Of a stretch of 64,000 nt of DNA, positions 34,197-44,441 are shown one piece after another (positions within the stretch are counted from its first letter, which is position 1; every line of letters begins with the position of its first letter). Source of the DNA: Mytilus trossulus. Its lineage: Eukaryota > Mollusca > Bivalvia > Mytilida > Mytilidae. The position numbers were made by a program, and so were the translations under genes. Below the pieces are notes generated by a model that was given only the letters and a program-made list of their open reading frames with translations, searched no databases and was not told the DNA's origin. Location: NCBI RefSeq assembly GCF_036588685.1, contig NC_086374.1, forward strand, positions 90,886,059 through 90,950,058, given 5' to 3'.

Positions 34197-37100
34197 TCAG
34201 TGATTATATTTTTCTTCTTTGATATGGTTTGAATATTGAACAGCTGAATTAAATGTGAGGCAACACTGCCAACATGTATGTGGATTAGTCACATGTAGTT
34301 CTTCATGCTTTGACAACAGGTCCTTACGTCTAAAGGTTAGTGCACACAATTTACATTTAAAATCTTGTGATGTTTTTGGGGATATTTTCTTTCTCGCCCA
34401 TGTTCGAGGTATACCTTTACTACATGTACTCTCAACTTCAACTTCCTCTTGTACATACATTGGGTTTCCTTCGTCAAAATTTTGCACAATGCCAATATTC
34501 AAACTTTCAAAATTAGCATTTTTTTTGTTTTGCACCTTGTTACAATTTTCCACATTTTCGTCCCCATTTTGACTGTGATTGTAGTTATTAACACTATCAC
34601 TAGTACTTTCATTATCACTTTCACTACTTTCCTTGATCTGAAATGGAGTAGCACCATCAGAATTCATTTGGGACAAAAATTTGATCTCTTCCTCCTCAGT
34701 CATGCCTTCTGGCATCTCTTGCATGTAAAGCATCTGTATTCTATTAAAGTTTTCATCCAAACTATTAGACACACCTCCTGTATTTGTTTGTGGTTCATGT
34801 GTTGTGATGTTCGTCATGTTACTTTGTGTCAAACTTACGCTACTGGAATAAGGCAAGCTTACTGATACATTTATCAACTCTGAAGTTTGTGCCATCTGTT
34901 GTGCCAAGCTCAAAGGCTGTGATACACTTGAGGTCTGTGCCATTTGTTGAGGCAGACTCAAAGGCTGTGATACACTCGAGGTCTGTGCCACTTGTTGAGG
35001 CAGACTCAAAGACTGTGATAAACTCGAGGTCTGTGCCACCTGTGGAGGCAAAGCCAAAGGCTCTAATAAACTTGAGGTCTGTGATGCCTGTTGTGGCAAG
35101 CTCAAGGACTGTGATAAACTCAATGTTTTGGACACATGATTAGGCAGAACAGAGGTCTGTGTCACCTGAGGTGCATGATTAGGCAGAACAGAGGTCTGTG
35201 ACGCCTGAGGTGCATGATTTGGCAGAACAGAGGTCTGTGACACCTGGGGCGCATGAGTTGTTGACATAAGACTAGTAGGTATGTCTCTTGATGAAATAGA
35301 AATATTGTTCTGTACATAATTGCTGAAAATATCTCCATCTTGTAAACCTTCTGTTATACCAGAGGACTGCACTAACTGTCCCAATAGGTCATTGGGGTAT
35401 GATGTAGCCGATACAGGTACTGAAGTGTTATTTAAGTCAATCATGCTTGTGTTTGACATTTTTCCTTGAATGGTTTGACTAACTTGTCCTGAATTATCAA
35501 TCAATCTTACAACAGAAGCTTGTGGCACGTGAATATAAGATTTTGACTGTAGATGTGAAGCATTCACTGAAATCTGTGACACATTTCCTGATGATAAATG
35601 GGAGTTTGAATGATCTATAGGGGTTTGAACTTCCTGCAAACCATGTGATATTGGCCTTTGATTGTTACTATGGTAACAAGGGTAAGTTCTCACAGTTCCA
35701 GCAGAGGTCAAAATGTCATCAAACATATTTTTACTGCTAGATATCTCATTTAACTGTGAACTTGGTGTACTAACAACTGGATGACCGTCTGCCAATTGTA
35801 AGAACTGATCAGAAATCTCAGTTGAAGGGCATGTATCTAATGTCTGAATTAGATCTCCTATGTAAGCTTGTGATGAAAGGAGCGAGTTGGCATAATTCTG
35901 ATTGTTCCTGATGACATTTGTATTTGACTGCACTATAGGTGTTGTGTTAGCAGACACCATTATAGTCATGCGTCTGTTATCTAGGTGTGTGGTGTTAGCA
36001 GACGCCATTGTGGTATTGAAAGAAGAGACTGCCATTGACTGTCTATTAACTGATGGTGCTGTGGTATTGAAAGCAGAGGCAGCCATTGACTGTCTATTCA
36101 GGTTAGACTGATACCTAGCAGGTACTACACCATTAAAGTTAGAATTATGAACCCTATAACCAGACGACAGCCTAACATGTGAAGGTGCTACTGTATATTG
36201 ACTTTCTGGGGCCAAGCCTTTATCCAGTTCAGCGTAATCCACTTTCTTTTTCCCCTTTCTCAGGTTATATTTATCCAAGGAATTTGTTAATTTGTTACGA
36301 TCATTGCCTCGCCATCTATTATCTGGAACACCAGTTTCTGAAGTGGGTACAACATTATTTCCATCTACTTTGTAAGTATACACGGATTGGCTTCTTTCAG
36401 AGTTTTCGTTCCGTGAAGATGATATACCAACTGATTTTCTCATTGTGTCATGTGACATGGTTTTGTTTTTGTTTTTATCCTCTTTTGCAAAATTACAAAT
36501 GAGAGTATTTTTGGCCAAATCAACTCTGAACATGTTTCCATCCTTGTCATATAATGTCGGTGTTTCCTTGTCTGTTTGATTACAATTTGTCAGTGCTGTC
36601 GGAATATGGTCTAAATTTCCTGCTGACCCTTCTGAACTTTGAACCTTATCAACATTTTCTTCATATGCTACGCTATTCATTTTGTCAGACTTTTTATGAC
36701 ATCCACTTAGTTCTGGTTTTACTTGTCTGAAAAAGTTTGTAGTCTCTATCAAGATTTTATGCTTCCTCATATGTGTTCTTGTTTTCCTTAATGTAAAAAT
36801 AGGCTGTAGGCATATTATACACTGCTTCTTTATTTGTTTAGCATGACTGACAAAATGAGACAACCATTTGATTTTTTCCAGGTCATTCAAGTCCTCACCA
36901 CATATTCTACATACAACCTTATTCTTTTTCCTGTCTATTAGAGGTGTAAAATCATCAACATTCATACAAGTTACGAATCCTTCTTTAATTTTATCTTTGA
37001 CACTTAGCAATATTGTACATTTCTCACATCGAAAGAATGTTACCAAATCTGAACCAATGGAGAAGATTTGTTCTTCACTTTTGATTTGTATATTGTTACT

Positions 37101-38474
37101 GACAAATGACTCGCCACATTGTATACAATTATAATCCTCTAAGGTGGAGTCTTTTCCTGATTTCAAATAGCCATTTATTTGATGAAAATTTTGTACTGAC
37201 AGATCTGGATTACTTGCTCCTTTCTCAACAATTACAAAATCAGTTCCTTTAGGAATTCTATCTTCAGATTCTGTCGATAAAACAGAAGTAAAAAGTTCAA
37301 GATTACTATTATTCTGAACAGCACATTCATGCTCTGTTGGTACAAAAAATCCACAAGAGTCACACAATGTCATAAACATAGGCTTTTTAGTTCCACCTCC
37401 TTTTTCTGATAATTTGTCTTCTATTTCTTTTCCTATGTGAGAGTAGCTTGCCTGAGTTATTTCCCCTTCAAGAGTTGCCTGAGTTATTTCCCCTTTAAGA
37501 GTTTGATGTAGTACCTCATCATCTTGTATATTGGTGTTGTCAACGTCAGAAAAGGAATCCACTTCTGCACAATTTAATGTTTGTGTACTATCTGTTGATT
37601 TTGGAGTCACCTTAGTTGATGTAATGTCCTTTTCACTTTGTTCTCTCTCAATTCTCATTTTAGGAGAGACCTGTTCATTGCTTTGAAACTTTTCAATGCG
37701 AATATTAACATTGTCTGAATTAGCTGTTCCTTTAATTTCTGCTCTGACTGAAGGCATTATTTTATGTTTGTGACTTCCTGTTTTTCTGGAGTTTTGTTTT
37801 ATTTTAGACAGTTCTTGTTTTTCTTTATTATTCATCTCTGTTCCTATCCTATTCAATGCAGGTTGGATTTTCTCCTGCATTTCAACAGACTCACCATTAA
37901 CTTTGCCACCTCCTTTCAAAACTCCTTTTGGTGAAATATAACTATCTAATTTCGTAGACAATGGATCATCTTTTCTATTCAAATTGACATCTAACCTTTG
38001 AATTTTTACTTTTGAAGACTTATTATTTTTCAACTTTTTTTGAGATTCAATCTTCATTGCTGTTTTATTTGTCCACTTTTTTCTATTTTCAGATTGACTA
38101 GATTGCTTGTCTTCATGCATGTCTAATTTTGTTCTTTTTGCATCTTTTTCATTCTGAGTTTTTTTCACATTGTAATTGTTTTTTATTAGGGAATCTTCTT
38201 TTATTAAAAAGACTTGCTCCGTCAATTCTTGGTCTAATACATCACTATGTTTACGCTTGTTCGATGAAGATTTATTTTGGGTTTTATCCTTGTGATTTAA
38301 TTTATCAAGTGTCAAGGTCATTTTCAAATCCTTTTTGTGTTCTGCAGAAAGTTTCGGACAGTCGTGACTGACCATATCTGATTGTTCCTCTAATAACTCC
38401 CCACAATTTTTACAATACAGAATATCTTCTGAGTCAGATTCATCAAGAATCGTAAACGACAAAAAGTCATCCAT
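34197..38474 (-). CDS. Large zinc-finger protein of unknown function (1425 codons)
   Basis: One long exon. An N-terminal CxxC/H-C site (YCKNCGELL...HDC, about residues 21-40) is followed by a long Lys/Ser-rich, disordered stretch to about 350. Cys-pair sites lie around 370-385, 453-456 and 482-487. A paired C2H2-like segment at about 518-576 reads CRICGEDL...H then CIICLQPIF...HMRKHK. Then comes an Asn/Ser/Gln-rich region with three 13-residue repeats (NHAPQxSQTSVLP, about 1075-1110) and about five 16-residue repeats (AQTSSVSQPLSLPQQ type, about 1120-1200). The C-terminus (about 1368-1425) carries a canonical finger FKCKLCALTFRRKDLLSKH and a second CWQC...H finger. This layout suggests a nuclear DNA- or RNA-binding regulator; I do not recognise an ortholog. 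The ATG sits in a strong context (AAAATGG). Plus-strand ORFs inside are shadows. Confidence 0.88.
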   Translation of the reverse strand: MDDFLSFTILDESDSEDILYCKNCGELLEEQSDMVSHDCPKLSAEHKKDLKMTLTLDKLNHKDKTQNKSSSNKRKHSDVLDQELTEQVFLIKEDSLIKNNYNVKKTQNEKDAKRTKLDMHEDKQSSQSENRKKWTNKTAMKIESQKKLKNNKSSKVKIQRLDVNLNRKDDPLSTKLDSYISPKGVLKGGGKVNGESVEMQEKIQPALNRIGTEMNNKEKQELSKIKQNSRKTGSHKHKIMPSVRAEIKGTANSDNVNIRIEKFQSNEQVSPKMRIEREQSEKDITSTKVTPKSTDSTQTLNCAEVDSFSDVDNTNIQDDEVLHQTLKGEITQATLEGEITQASYSHIGKEIEDKLSEKGGGTKKPMFMTLCDSCGFFVPTEHECAVQNNSNLELFTSVLSTESEDRIPKGTDFVIVEKGASNPDLSVQNFHQINGYLKSGKDSTLEDYNCIQCGESFVSNNIQIKSEEQIFSIGSDLVTFFRCEKCTILLSVKDKIKEGFVTCMNVDDFTPLIDRKKNKVVCRICGEDLNDLEKIKWLSHFVSHAKQIKKQCIICLQPIFTLRKTRTHMRKHKILIETTNFFRQVKPELSGCHKKSDKMNSVAYEENVDKVQSSEGSAGNLDHIPTALTNCNQTDKETPTLYDKDGNMFRVDLAKNTLICNFAKEDKNKNKTMSHDTMRKSVGISSSRNENSERSQSVYTYKVDGNNVVPTSETGVPDNRWRGNDRNKLTNSLDKYNLRKGKKKVDYAELDKGLAPESQYTVAPSHVRLSSGYRVHNSNFNGVVPARYQSNLNRQSMAASAFNTTAPSVNRQSMAVSSFNTTMASANTTHLDNRRMTIMVSANTTPIVQSNTNVIRNNQNYANSLLSSQAYIGDLIQTLDTCPSTEISDQFLQLADGHPVVSTPSSQLNEISSSKNMFDDILTSAGTVRTYPCYHSNNQRPISHGLQEVQTPIDHSNSHLSSGNVSQISVNASHLQSKSYIHVPQASVVRLIDNSGQVSQTIQGKMSNTSMIDLNNTSVPVSATSYPNDLLGQLVQSSGITEGLQDGDIFSNYVQNNISISSRDIPTSLMSTTHAPQVSQTSVLPNHAPQASQTSVLPNHAPQVTQTSVLPNHVSKTLSLSQSLSLPQQASQTSSLLEPLALPPQVAQTSSLSQSLSLPQQVAQTSSVSQPLSLPQQMAQTSSVSQPLSLAQQMAQTSELINVSVSLPYSSSVSLTQSNMTNITTHEPQTNTGGVSNSLDENFNRIQMLYMQEMPEGMTEEEEIKFLSQMNSDGATPFQIKESSESDNESTSDSVNNYNHSQNGDENVENCNKVQNKKNANFESLNIGIVQNFDEGNPMYVQEEVEVESTCSKGIPRTWARKKISPKTSQDFKCKLCALTFRRKDLLSKHEELHVTNPHTCWQCCLTFNSAVQYSNHIKEEKYNH
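34865..35260 (-). repeat. Coding minisatellite in the zinc-finger gene
   Basis: DNA repeats of 48 bp (five units) and 39 bp (three units) encode the Q/S/L-rich protein repeats. Units are nearly identical at the DNA level, so copy number is probably variable. Confidence 0.8.
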
Positions 38475-38619
38475 TTTGAATGATGTGATATTTGACCAAT
38501 GGCTTTATAGGTTGATATCAGGTACAGTTGTGTTCATCCTTAAGTACAGTTACCATGGTTACAGAAAACCATTATCAATGTTTGGAAAATCTACTACTAT
38601 CTGCTTGTTCATTCTGTAT
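38475..38619 (-). other. Candidate 5' UTR segment and splice acceptor of the zinc-finger gene
   Basis: A TATATATTTTTCAG acceptor-like site (AG at 38620-38621) would start the exon at 38619. Between it and the ATG are two short upstream ORFs (17 and 13 codons). Inference from sequence only. Confidence 0.4.
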
Positions 38620-39150
38620 CTGAAAAATATATAAACAGATAATTTTATTTAATGTTCAATTGAACCACTGATGTCAAGGGATTATTGCAAGCATTTATTA
38701 TTGCATTTTTTTCATTTTAGACGAAAATTCGATTTTAATCTTTGCAGTATTGAGGAAAAAAAACTGTTTAACTCATATACAAAATTTCAAATCGCGAGTT
38801 AAAATTATTGCGATTATAACTTATAATAACCTTGTTGCATTTTTCATTATAATAAAAACATCGCAATATTTCTGAATTTTCAGTAGTTAGTAACACTAAC
38901 AGTATGAAGGCAGAACTGAGCATCAATAATCCTTATTAATCTACCTATACATGTCATAGCCTTGTGACTAACCCCCCAACAAAAATTTGTGTTAGTAAAA
39001 TGATTCCATCTGTACTATAATAGTTGTACTTCTGGTTCAGGAAGTTGCATAATATTAGTAACAGTTTGCTAGTTACCTAATACAAAAAAATAATATTGTA
39101 CTTGATTTACGTTTTATGGTAATTAGCATTGTGTGTAAGTTTCATAACAT
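38620..39150. other. Putative upstream intron or intergenic DNA
   Basis: AT-rich, no feature recognised. Confidence 0.4.
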
Positions 39151-39153
39151 TTG

Positions 39154-39262
39154 GTTGAGGGTCGGTTGAAAACAAAACTTTAAGACAAAAGAGATGATTT
39201 CAGCTTCCCAATTGTGAACTTTCCATTTCTATGTAACAACATTCCAGTAGACTTCAGTGCAT
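39154..39262 (+). pseudogene. Fragment of a Naiad-type PLE reverse transcriptase
   Basis: About 100 bp matching the PLE copy at 52540-52645 almost base for base (GAGGGTCGGTTGAA, then GATGATTTCAGCTT, then TGTGAACTTTCCATTTCTA). It encodes the RT thumb-region segment before the SSNIP motif. Truncated on both sides. Confidence 0.75.
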
Positions 39263-39264
39263 TC

Positions 39265-40700
39265 ATTAAGAGCCAGTACCCAGTACTTTTACCCGCCTAC
39301 GGAAGCGTCTGGTACTGGCAGAAAAAATAATAATACCAAAAATATAATGTGTAAAATTCTCTTGAAATCGTTCAAATCTAATTTCTTTCTTTACTAAAGT
39401 GATAATCTCAGTTTACGCCGTTCATGTGTATGTTTATAGGTGTCTTCGTCGAGGTCCGCGTTTAAGTATATTTATATATCTTCTGCCAATTTAGGTTCAC
39501 CTCCAAAATAAGCAGAAGTGATACTTATAAACCACGTGTCTGTATCTGTATCGTAAGAGCGCTTTATAATGCGACGATTTAGCACTATATTTTTAAGCGG
39601 CAAATTGTTGATGAATTTAAACAACAACAACATAACTATGTCTAGTTATGCTTTCTATGAAAAGGAAAGCATCTTGTATCACAGATTATTTTATGAATAA
39701 AAGGATAACAAAGGTGAACATGTACATTATATGAAATTCAGAAAATCGTTAATTGCATCAAATCAGTTCGTTTCCCATTGGACCGTACCTTGTTCCTGAT
39801 CACCGTTTTCTCGATATGAGTTCTATGTTGTGATTTAAAAAATTATGACTGTTGTCTGCAGGAAATTTTTAGTGTAAGATTTCGTGAAACAATCTGAAGT
39901 AACATATATAACTACAGTTATGTTAACAAAATATAATTTCTGACGAATTTTTAGACTTCTAAAATAAATAAAAAAGAAAGCTCTGAAGAAGTGAAAAAAC
40001 AATTTTACAGTTACTTACTATAGTTAAGGAGCCTATAAGTAATTTGCCCCCCCCCCTTTACCTTATGATTATAACAAAAAGTTGAAAGCAATAAAAAAAG
40101 CTTCAAGTTTTATTATATTTTTTAATAATATACTACATTGTATGTAACTTATGAATTTCATTCACCATATTGAACAAATACAAAACATTTAATAAAAGTA
40201 AAAAACAAACAAAACATTGAAACAACATTTCACATGAAACCCCTGCATTATAGGTCATACATATTTTATAACTGATTTCAAAATAATTATAAGCAATGTA
40301 TTTTCAGATAAATACTCTAGAAAAAAAACCAATTCAATGTTAACTTACCCAAAATTGAAGCAAATATTAGACTTTTCCCTATTCTTAAAAGTAAAAAATT
40401 AAGGCTGAAATCCCTAAAATCCAGGAGCTTAGGGGGGCTTTGCCCCCATAAAAGCCCCCTAGCCCCCTACCAGGACTAGCCCTGGACCCACTGAGAGCCT
40501 TAGGCGGCCCCCAGACCCCTTGCCCTTTTTGTTGGTTCCCCCTAAAATCTAAAAGGTACCACCAGTCTTAAAAAATAATGAAACCCCTGACTGTATGGCC
40601 TTCAACATTGAGCAAAGCCCATACCGCATATAGTCAGCTATAAAAGGCCCTGATAGGACAATGTAAAACAATTCAAGCGAGAAAACTAACGGCCTTATTT
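39265..40700. other. Noncoding DNA with poly-C tracts and a GGGGGCTTTGCCCCC palindrome
   Basis: CCCCCCCCCC at about 40048-40057. A GC-rich block with AGGGGGGCTTTGCCCCCATA at 40430-40449 and multiple AGCCCCCTA motifs looks like a mobile-element end. No gene. Confidence 0.45.
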
Positions 40701-40714
40701 ATGTAAAAAAAATT

Positions 40715-41575
40715 GTAAGGGTTCCGCGGAACCCAGTGTCTCGCCTACTTTTGCTGTAAATCGCAGGCTCAACAACAATGAGGAAAAAATCAATAAAAAT
40801 ATTCCTCTTGATACTATCTTATGATTGTAAGAACCTTCTGTCCAAGTTTGGTAAATATCTAGGATAGTTAATGAATCTAATAAATGTTTTGAAAACTTTA
40901 ACTGCAGACTGTATGTAATGTTAACTGGAAGTTAACTCTAAGTCCATTTAAAAGTAAAATACAGAAAAAAATGGAGTTATCTTTTTACAAAATTTACTTC
41001 TGGATACTATCTAATGAACATAAATAAGCTTCTGTCCAAGTTTGGTACAAACCCAGGATAGTTTAAGAAAGTTATTAAAATTCTAAAAACTTTAACCACA
41101 GAGTGAATGTAATGTTTCCCCACAGAAAAACTAAGTCCATTTAAAAGTAAAATACGGAAAAAATGAATTTATTGTTTTACAAAGTTTACTTCTGGATACT
41201 ATCTTATGATCATAAACAAGCTTCTGTCCAAGTTTGGTACAAACCCAGGATAGTTTAAGAAAGTTATTAAAATTCTAAAAACTTTAACCACCGAGTGAAT
41301 GTTATGTTTCCCCGCAGAAAAAACTAAGTCCATTTATAAGTAAAATACGGAAAAAATGGAATTTTATTTTTACAAAATTTACTTCTGGATACTATCTTGT
41401 AATCATTAAGAAGCTTCTATCCAAGTTTGGTAGAAATCCAGTATAGTTTAAGAAAGTTATTAAAATTTCAAAAACTTTAACCACAGAGTGAATATTTGTG
41501 GACGCCACAGAGGATGACGACACCGACGACGACGGAATGTAGGATCGCTTAGTCTCGCTTTTTCAACTAAAGTCA
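40715..41575. repeat. Dispersed repeat with about 200-bp tandem units
   Basis: Starts near GGTTCCGCGGAACC (a perfect palindrome at 40719-40732). Four tandem units contain CTTCTGGATACTATCTTATG-like sequence, CCAAGTTTGGTA and CTAAGTCCATTTA (starts near 40800, 40995, 41190, 41393). It ends with GACGACGACGGAATGTAGGA then TCGCTTAGTCTCGC. No coding capacity. Confidence 0.75.
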
Positions 41576-41589
41576 AAGGCTCGACAAAA

Positions 41590-41765
41590 ATGAACGAAAA
41601 ACAAATATGTAACACATAAACAAACGACAACCACTGAATTACAGGTTCCTGACTTGGGACAGGCACATACATAAATAATGTGGCGGGGTTAAACATGTTA
41701 GCGGGATCCCAACCCTCCCCCTAACCTGGGACAGTGGTATAACAGTACAATGTACATTTGGCACA
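41590..41765 (-). repeat. Dispersed repeat family (GCCTGTCCCAAGTCAGGA), minus copy
   Basis: On the minus strand reads AACATGTTTAACCCCGCC then GCCTGTCCCAAGTCAGGAA, shared with the plus copy at 44130-44441. Confidence 0.6.
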
Positions 41766-43085
41766 GTGAATATCACTTTTATTCAATCTGCTGCGAAATT
41801 GCAGTCTTACATGATGATTGCAATGCATTTATATTGTGAAACATGGAAAAAAAATACATCTTAATTTAATATAGTCATTTTGGTCTCTTGTGGACAGTTG
41901 CCTCATTGACAATCATACAACATCTTCTCTTTTATAATAAACTTGATCAACATCTTTAAATTAGTCAAACCGTACCTGTGGGATCCGACTGTGTGAGTAT
42001 TTTGAAAAGGTATGCATACAGTCCAGGTCATACATGTACAGTCTAATTACCCAAATGGTCTTGAACACATACATATCTTGAAAAATTTTCTACAATTCAA
42101 TATACATGTAGTTCCTTGTTTAAAATGGATTATATAGAAATAAGGGCTTACCATTCTAAAGCCCAGCTTCTTTTCTTGTTAATAAAATCTAGCCTAGATC
42201 TAAAAAATATAATGACCAGTATTACATGTAGGTATACATATTTGATTAGGCATTTCATATTCTTTTCAAATATAAATAGATCATGTAAAATTTATAAAAA
42301 AATATAGCTGTGTATTTTTTATAATTGTAAATATTTTATATTTTTATATAATTTTTATATCATTTATATTAAATAAGTGTGAATAGCCCATAGAGTATTT
42401 TTACTCTTGCATAAATAAATAATCATTATATCAATGACATTTAATTGATGGGAATTCGTGGATGTTGAATGTTATGTTATTTTTTAACACTTGACCATGT
42501 TGACCTTCCCCTTTCAATTATTGGCCTTAACATCAGTACACCTTTTTCCTTAACTGAAATGTTCAGTTTATTTTTTTTAATACAAAAAAATGTCTTTCAA
42601 ATAATTACTATGAAACAACAAATTACACTTTATATATATTTCTTTACTTTCAGTCTAATTCTTGCATCTGCAACCTTTGGTGTATTGAATTAAAATTAAT
42701 AAAGGCTCTTCACCCTAACTGCATCTTTTGGTTTAGCTTACAAAGGGAACTAAATATGTTAAAATTTTTGCAAATAAAATCCTTTTTAGTAAAAGTGACC
42801 TTAACTTTTAACATTCCAAAATCTGTAGTTTTCCTTCCCCTTTTTAGTATAAATTATCTATAAAAGTTTTTCTTACCCTTTCCAGTATATATTATCATGA
42901 AAAAATTAAATTCCAATGTATTAAAAGATATTCAGGTTAATAAATGAAAACCATTTGTAACAGATACATGTACATGTACTAATAGACAAAACAACTATTT
43001 TATTTAACCACAAAGAAATTTAATTAAAACTACAAATACCTCAGAGACAACAATTCCTAACTCTTTAGCTAATTAATCCTGCTCT
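41766..43085. other. AT-rich noncoding DNA
   Basis: A common repeat tail (GTTGCCTCATTGACAATCAT) lies at 41899-41918. The rest is AT-rich with TATATTTTTATA-type tracts at 42330-42360; no gene. Confidence 0.5.
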
Positions 43086-43095
43086 CTTTCCTAAA

Positions 43096-43200
43096 TCATC
43101 TGCTGATGTACAGACTTGACTTTTTTAATTCTTCTCCAAGCTTTTTTATCAAGGCCTCGCTTGCTTCTTGTTCTTTTTGTCTCTTGACTTTCTGTTCTTC
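43096..43200 (-). pseudogene. Possible Lys/Glu-rich coding fragment
   Basis: The minus strand gives an open stretch of about 34 codons (EEQKVKRQKEQEASEALIKK then a short Leu/Ser tail) ending in TGA, with an in-frame TGA directly upstream. The composition looks like a charged helix of the kind found beside ubiquitin-binding motifs, but it is too short to assign. It may be a lone exon, a decayed fragment or chance. Confidence 0.25.
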
Positions 43201-43639
43201 TCAAGCTAAAGTATATGAAGTATTTAAAAGTGAGATTGAGAGAAAATTGTTATTTAGTAAACAAAGATTTAATGTGAAGTATTTAAGAAAATGGTGAATG
43301 TGTCCATGGGACCCAGATGATGCATGCTGTTACTTATCATACAATAGGCTGTCCGGTGACAGCAAATAATATTTTCCTGCAGAGGGTTAACCCTATACAG
43401 TATTGTAAGTATGGACACAACTTTTAATTATAATGACCTAAAATTGAAAAATTCACACTTTTTTAATGAATATAACCCCATAACTCAGAATCATAAAATT
43501 TTTAATTTATAAAAATCGAAAGGGACCTCATGTCAATAGATATAAATAATTCACTAAAGTTTAATTCAAATTGATCTACACATATAAGTGTTTTTCAGTT
43601 ATTGTCAGAAAACCTCCTTTTTTTACCATGAACTGTATT

Positions 43640-43835
43640 GTTACCATACTAGAGGGAGGATAAGAGGGGTCCTGATCCGGTAATCCTGGGTTTAAAAACA
43701 CTATATCCTGAGGTCCCGAAATTAAATAAGGTAAATCCCAGCATCCCGAAATTAGAAGAAAAGAATTCCCAGATTCTGAAAGGGTCAATCCCGAAATCCC
43801 GAGCTTAAAAACAGCCGATCCCGGAGTCCTGATTT
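43640..43835. repeat. Short element with repeated ATCCCGAAAT motifs
   Basis: Contains several copies of TCCCGAAAT and related CCCGAGC/TCCCAG words within about 190 bp, starting AGAGGGAGGATAAGAGGGGT. Looks like a MITE-type repeat; boundaries uncertain. Confidence 0.4.
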
Positions 43836-44129
43836 TTTTCATATATCAGAAAGTTTCTTGAAATGTTTTTTCCTCACTGTTTACCTAATTTTTTAAGACT
43901 TGTGCAGATCATTTTTCTCAGTTAACATGGTTAAACACCCCTGTGTCTTGGGGTCAAATTCAATCCATTGATCATTTGATGATAGTGGAAAATTATTTAT
44001 TCATTAAACAGGTCATGGAGATCCATGCAACATTTACATTGTTGAAATGTCAATGGTCTTAAGAGTACTTAGACCCATCACACAAGTAATAATTAAATCA
44101 TTCAGTAATATGGTGGCATCATAGAGCTC
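43836..44129. other. Noncoding spacer
   Basis: No feature seen. Confidence 0.4.
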
Positions 44130-44441
44130 ACAAACATGTTTAACCCTGCCGCATTTTTGCGCCTGTCCCAAGTCAGGAGCATCTGGCCTTTGTTAGTCTT
44201 GTATTATTTTAATTTTAGTTTCTTGTGTACAATTGGGAAATTAGTATGGCGTTCATTATCACTGAACTAGTATATATTTGTTTAGGGGCCAGCTGAAGGA
44301 CGCCTCCAGGTGCGGGAATTTTTCGCTACATTGAAAACCTGTTGGTGACCTTCTGCTGTTGTTTTTTTTATTTGGTCGGGTTGTTGTTTCTTTGACACAT
44401 TCCCCATTTCCATTCTCAATTTTATTTGTTGTATGTCTAAT
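44130..44441 (+). repeat. Dispersed repeat family (GCCTGTCCCAAGTCAGGA), plus copy
   Basis: Contains GCCTGTCCCAAGTCAGGAGC, GGGGCCAGCTGAAGGACGCC and GTGACCTTCTGCTGTTG. The second half recurs inverted at 53870-54050. Confidence 0.7.

Noticed and set aside
34255-38371. Plus-strand ORFs under the zinc-finger gene
   Set aside because: Antisense shadows of the 1425-codon frame.
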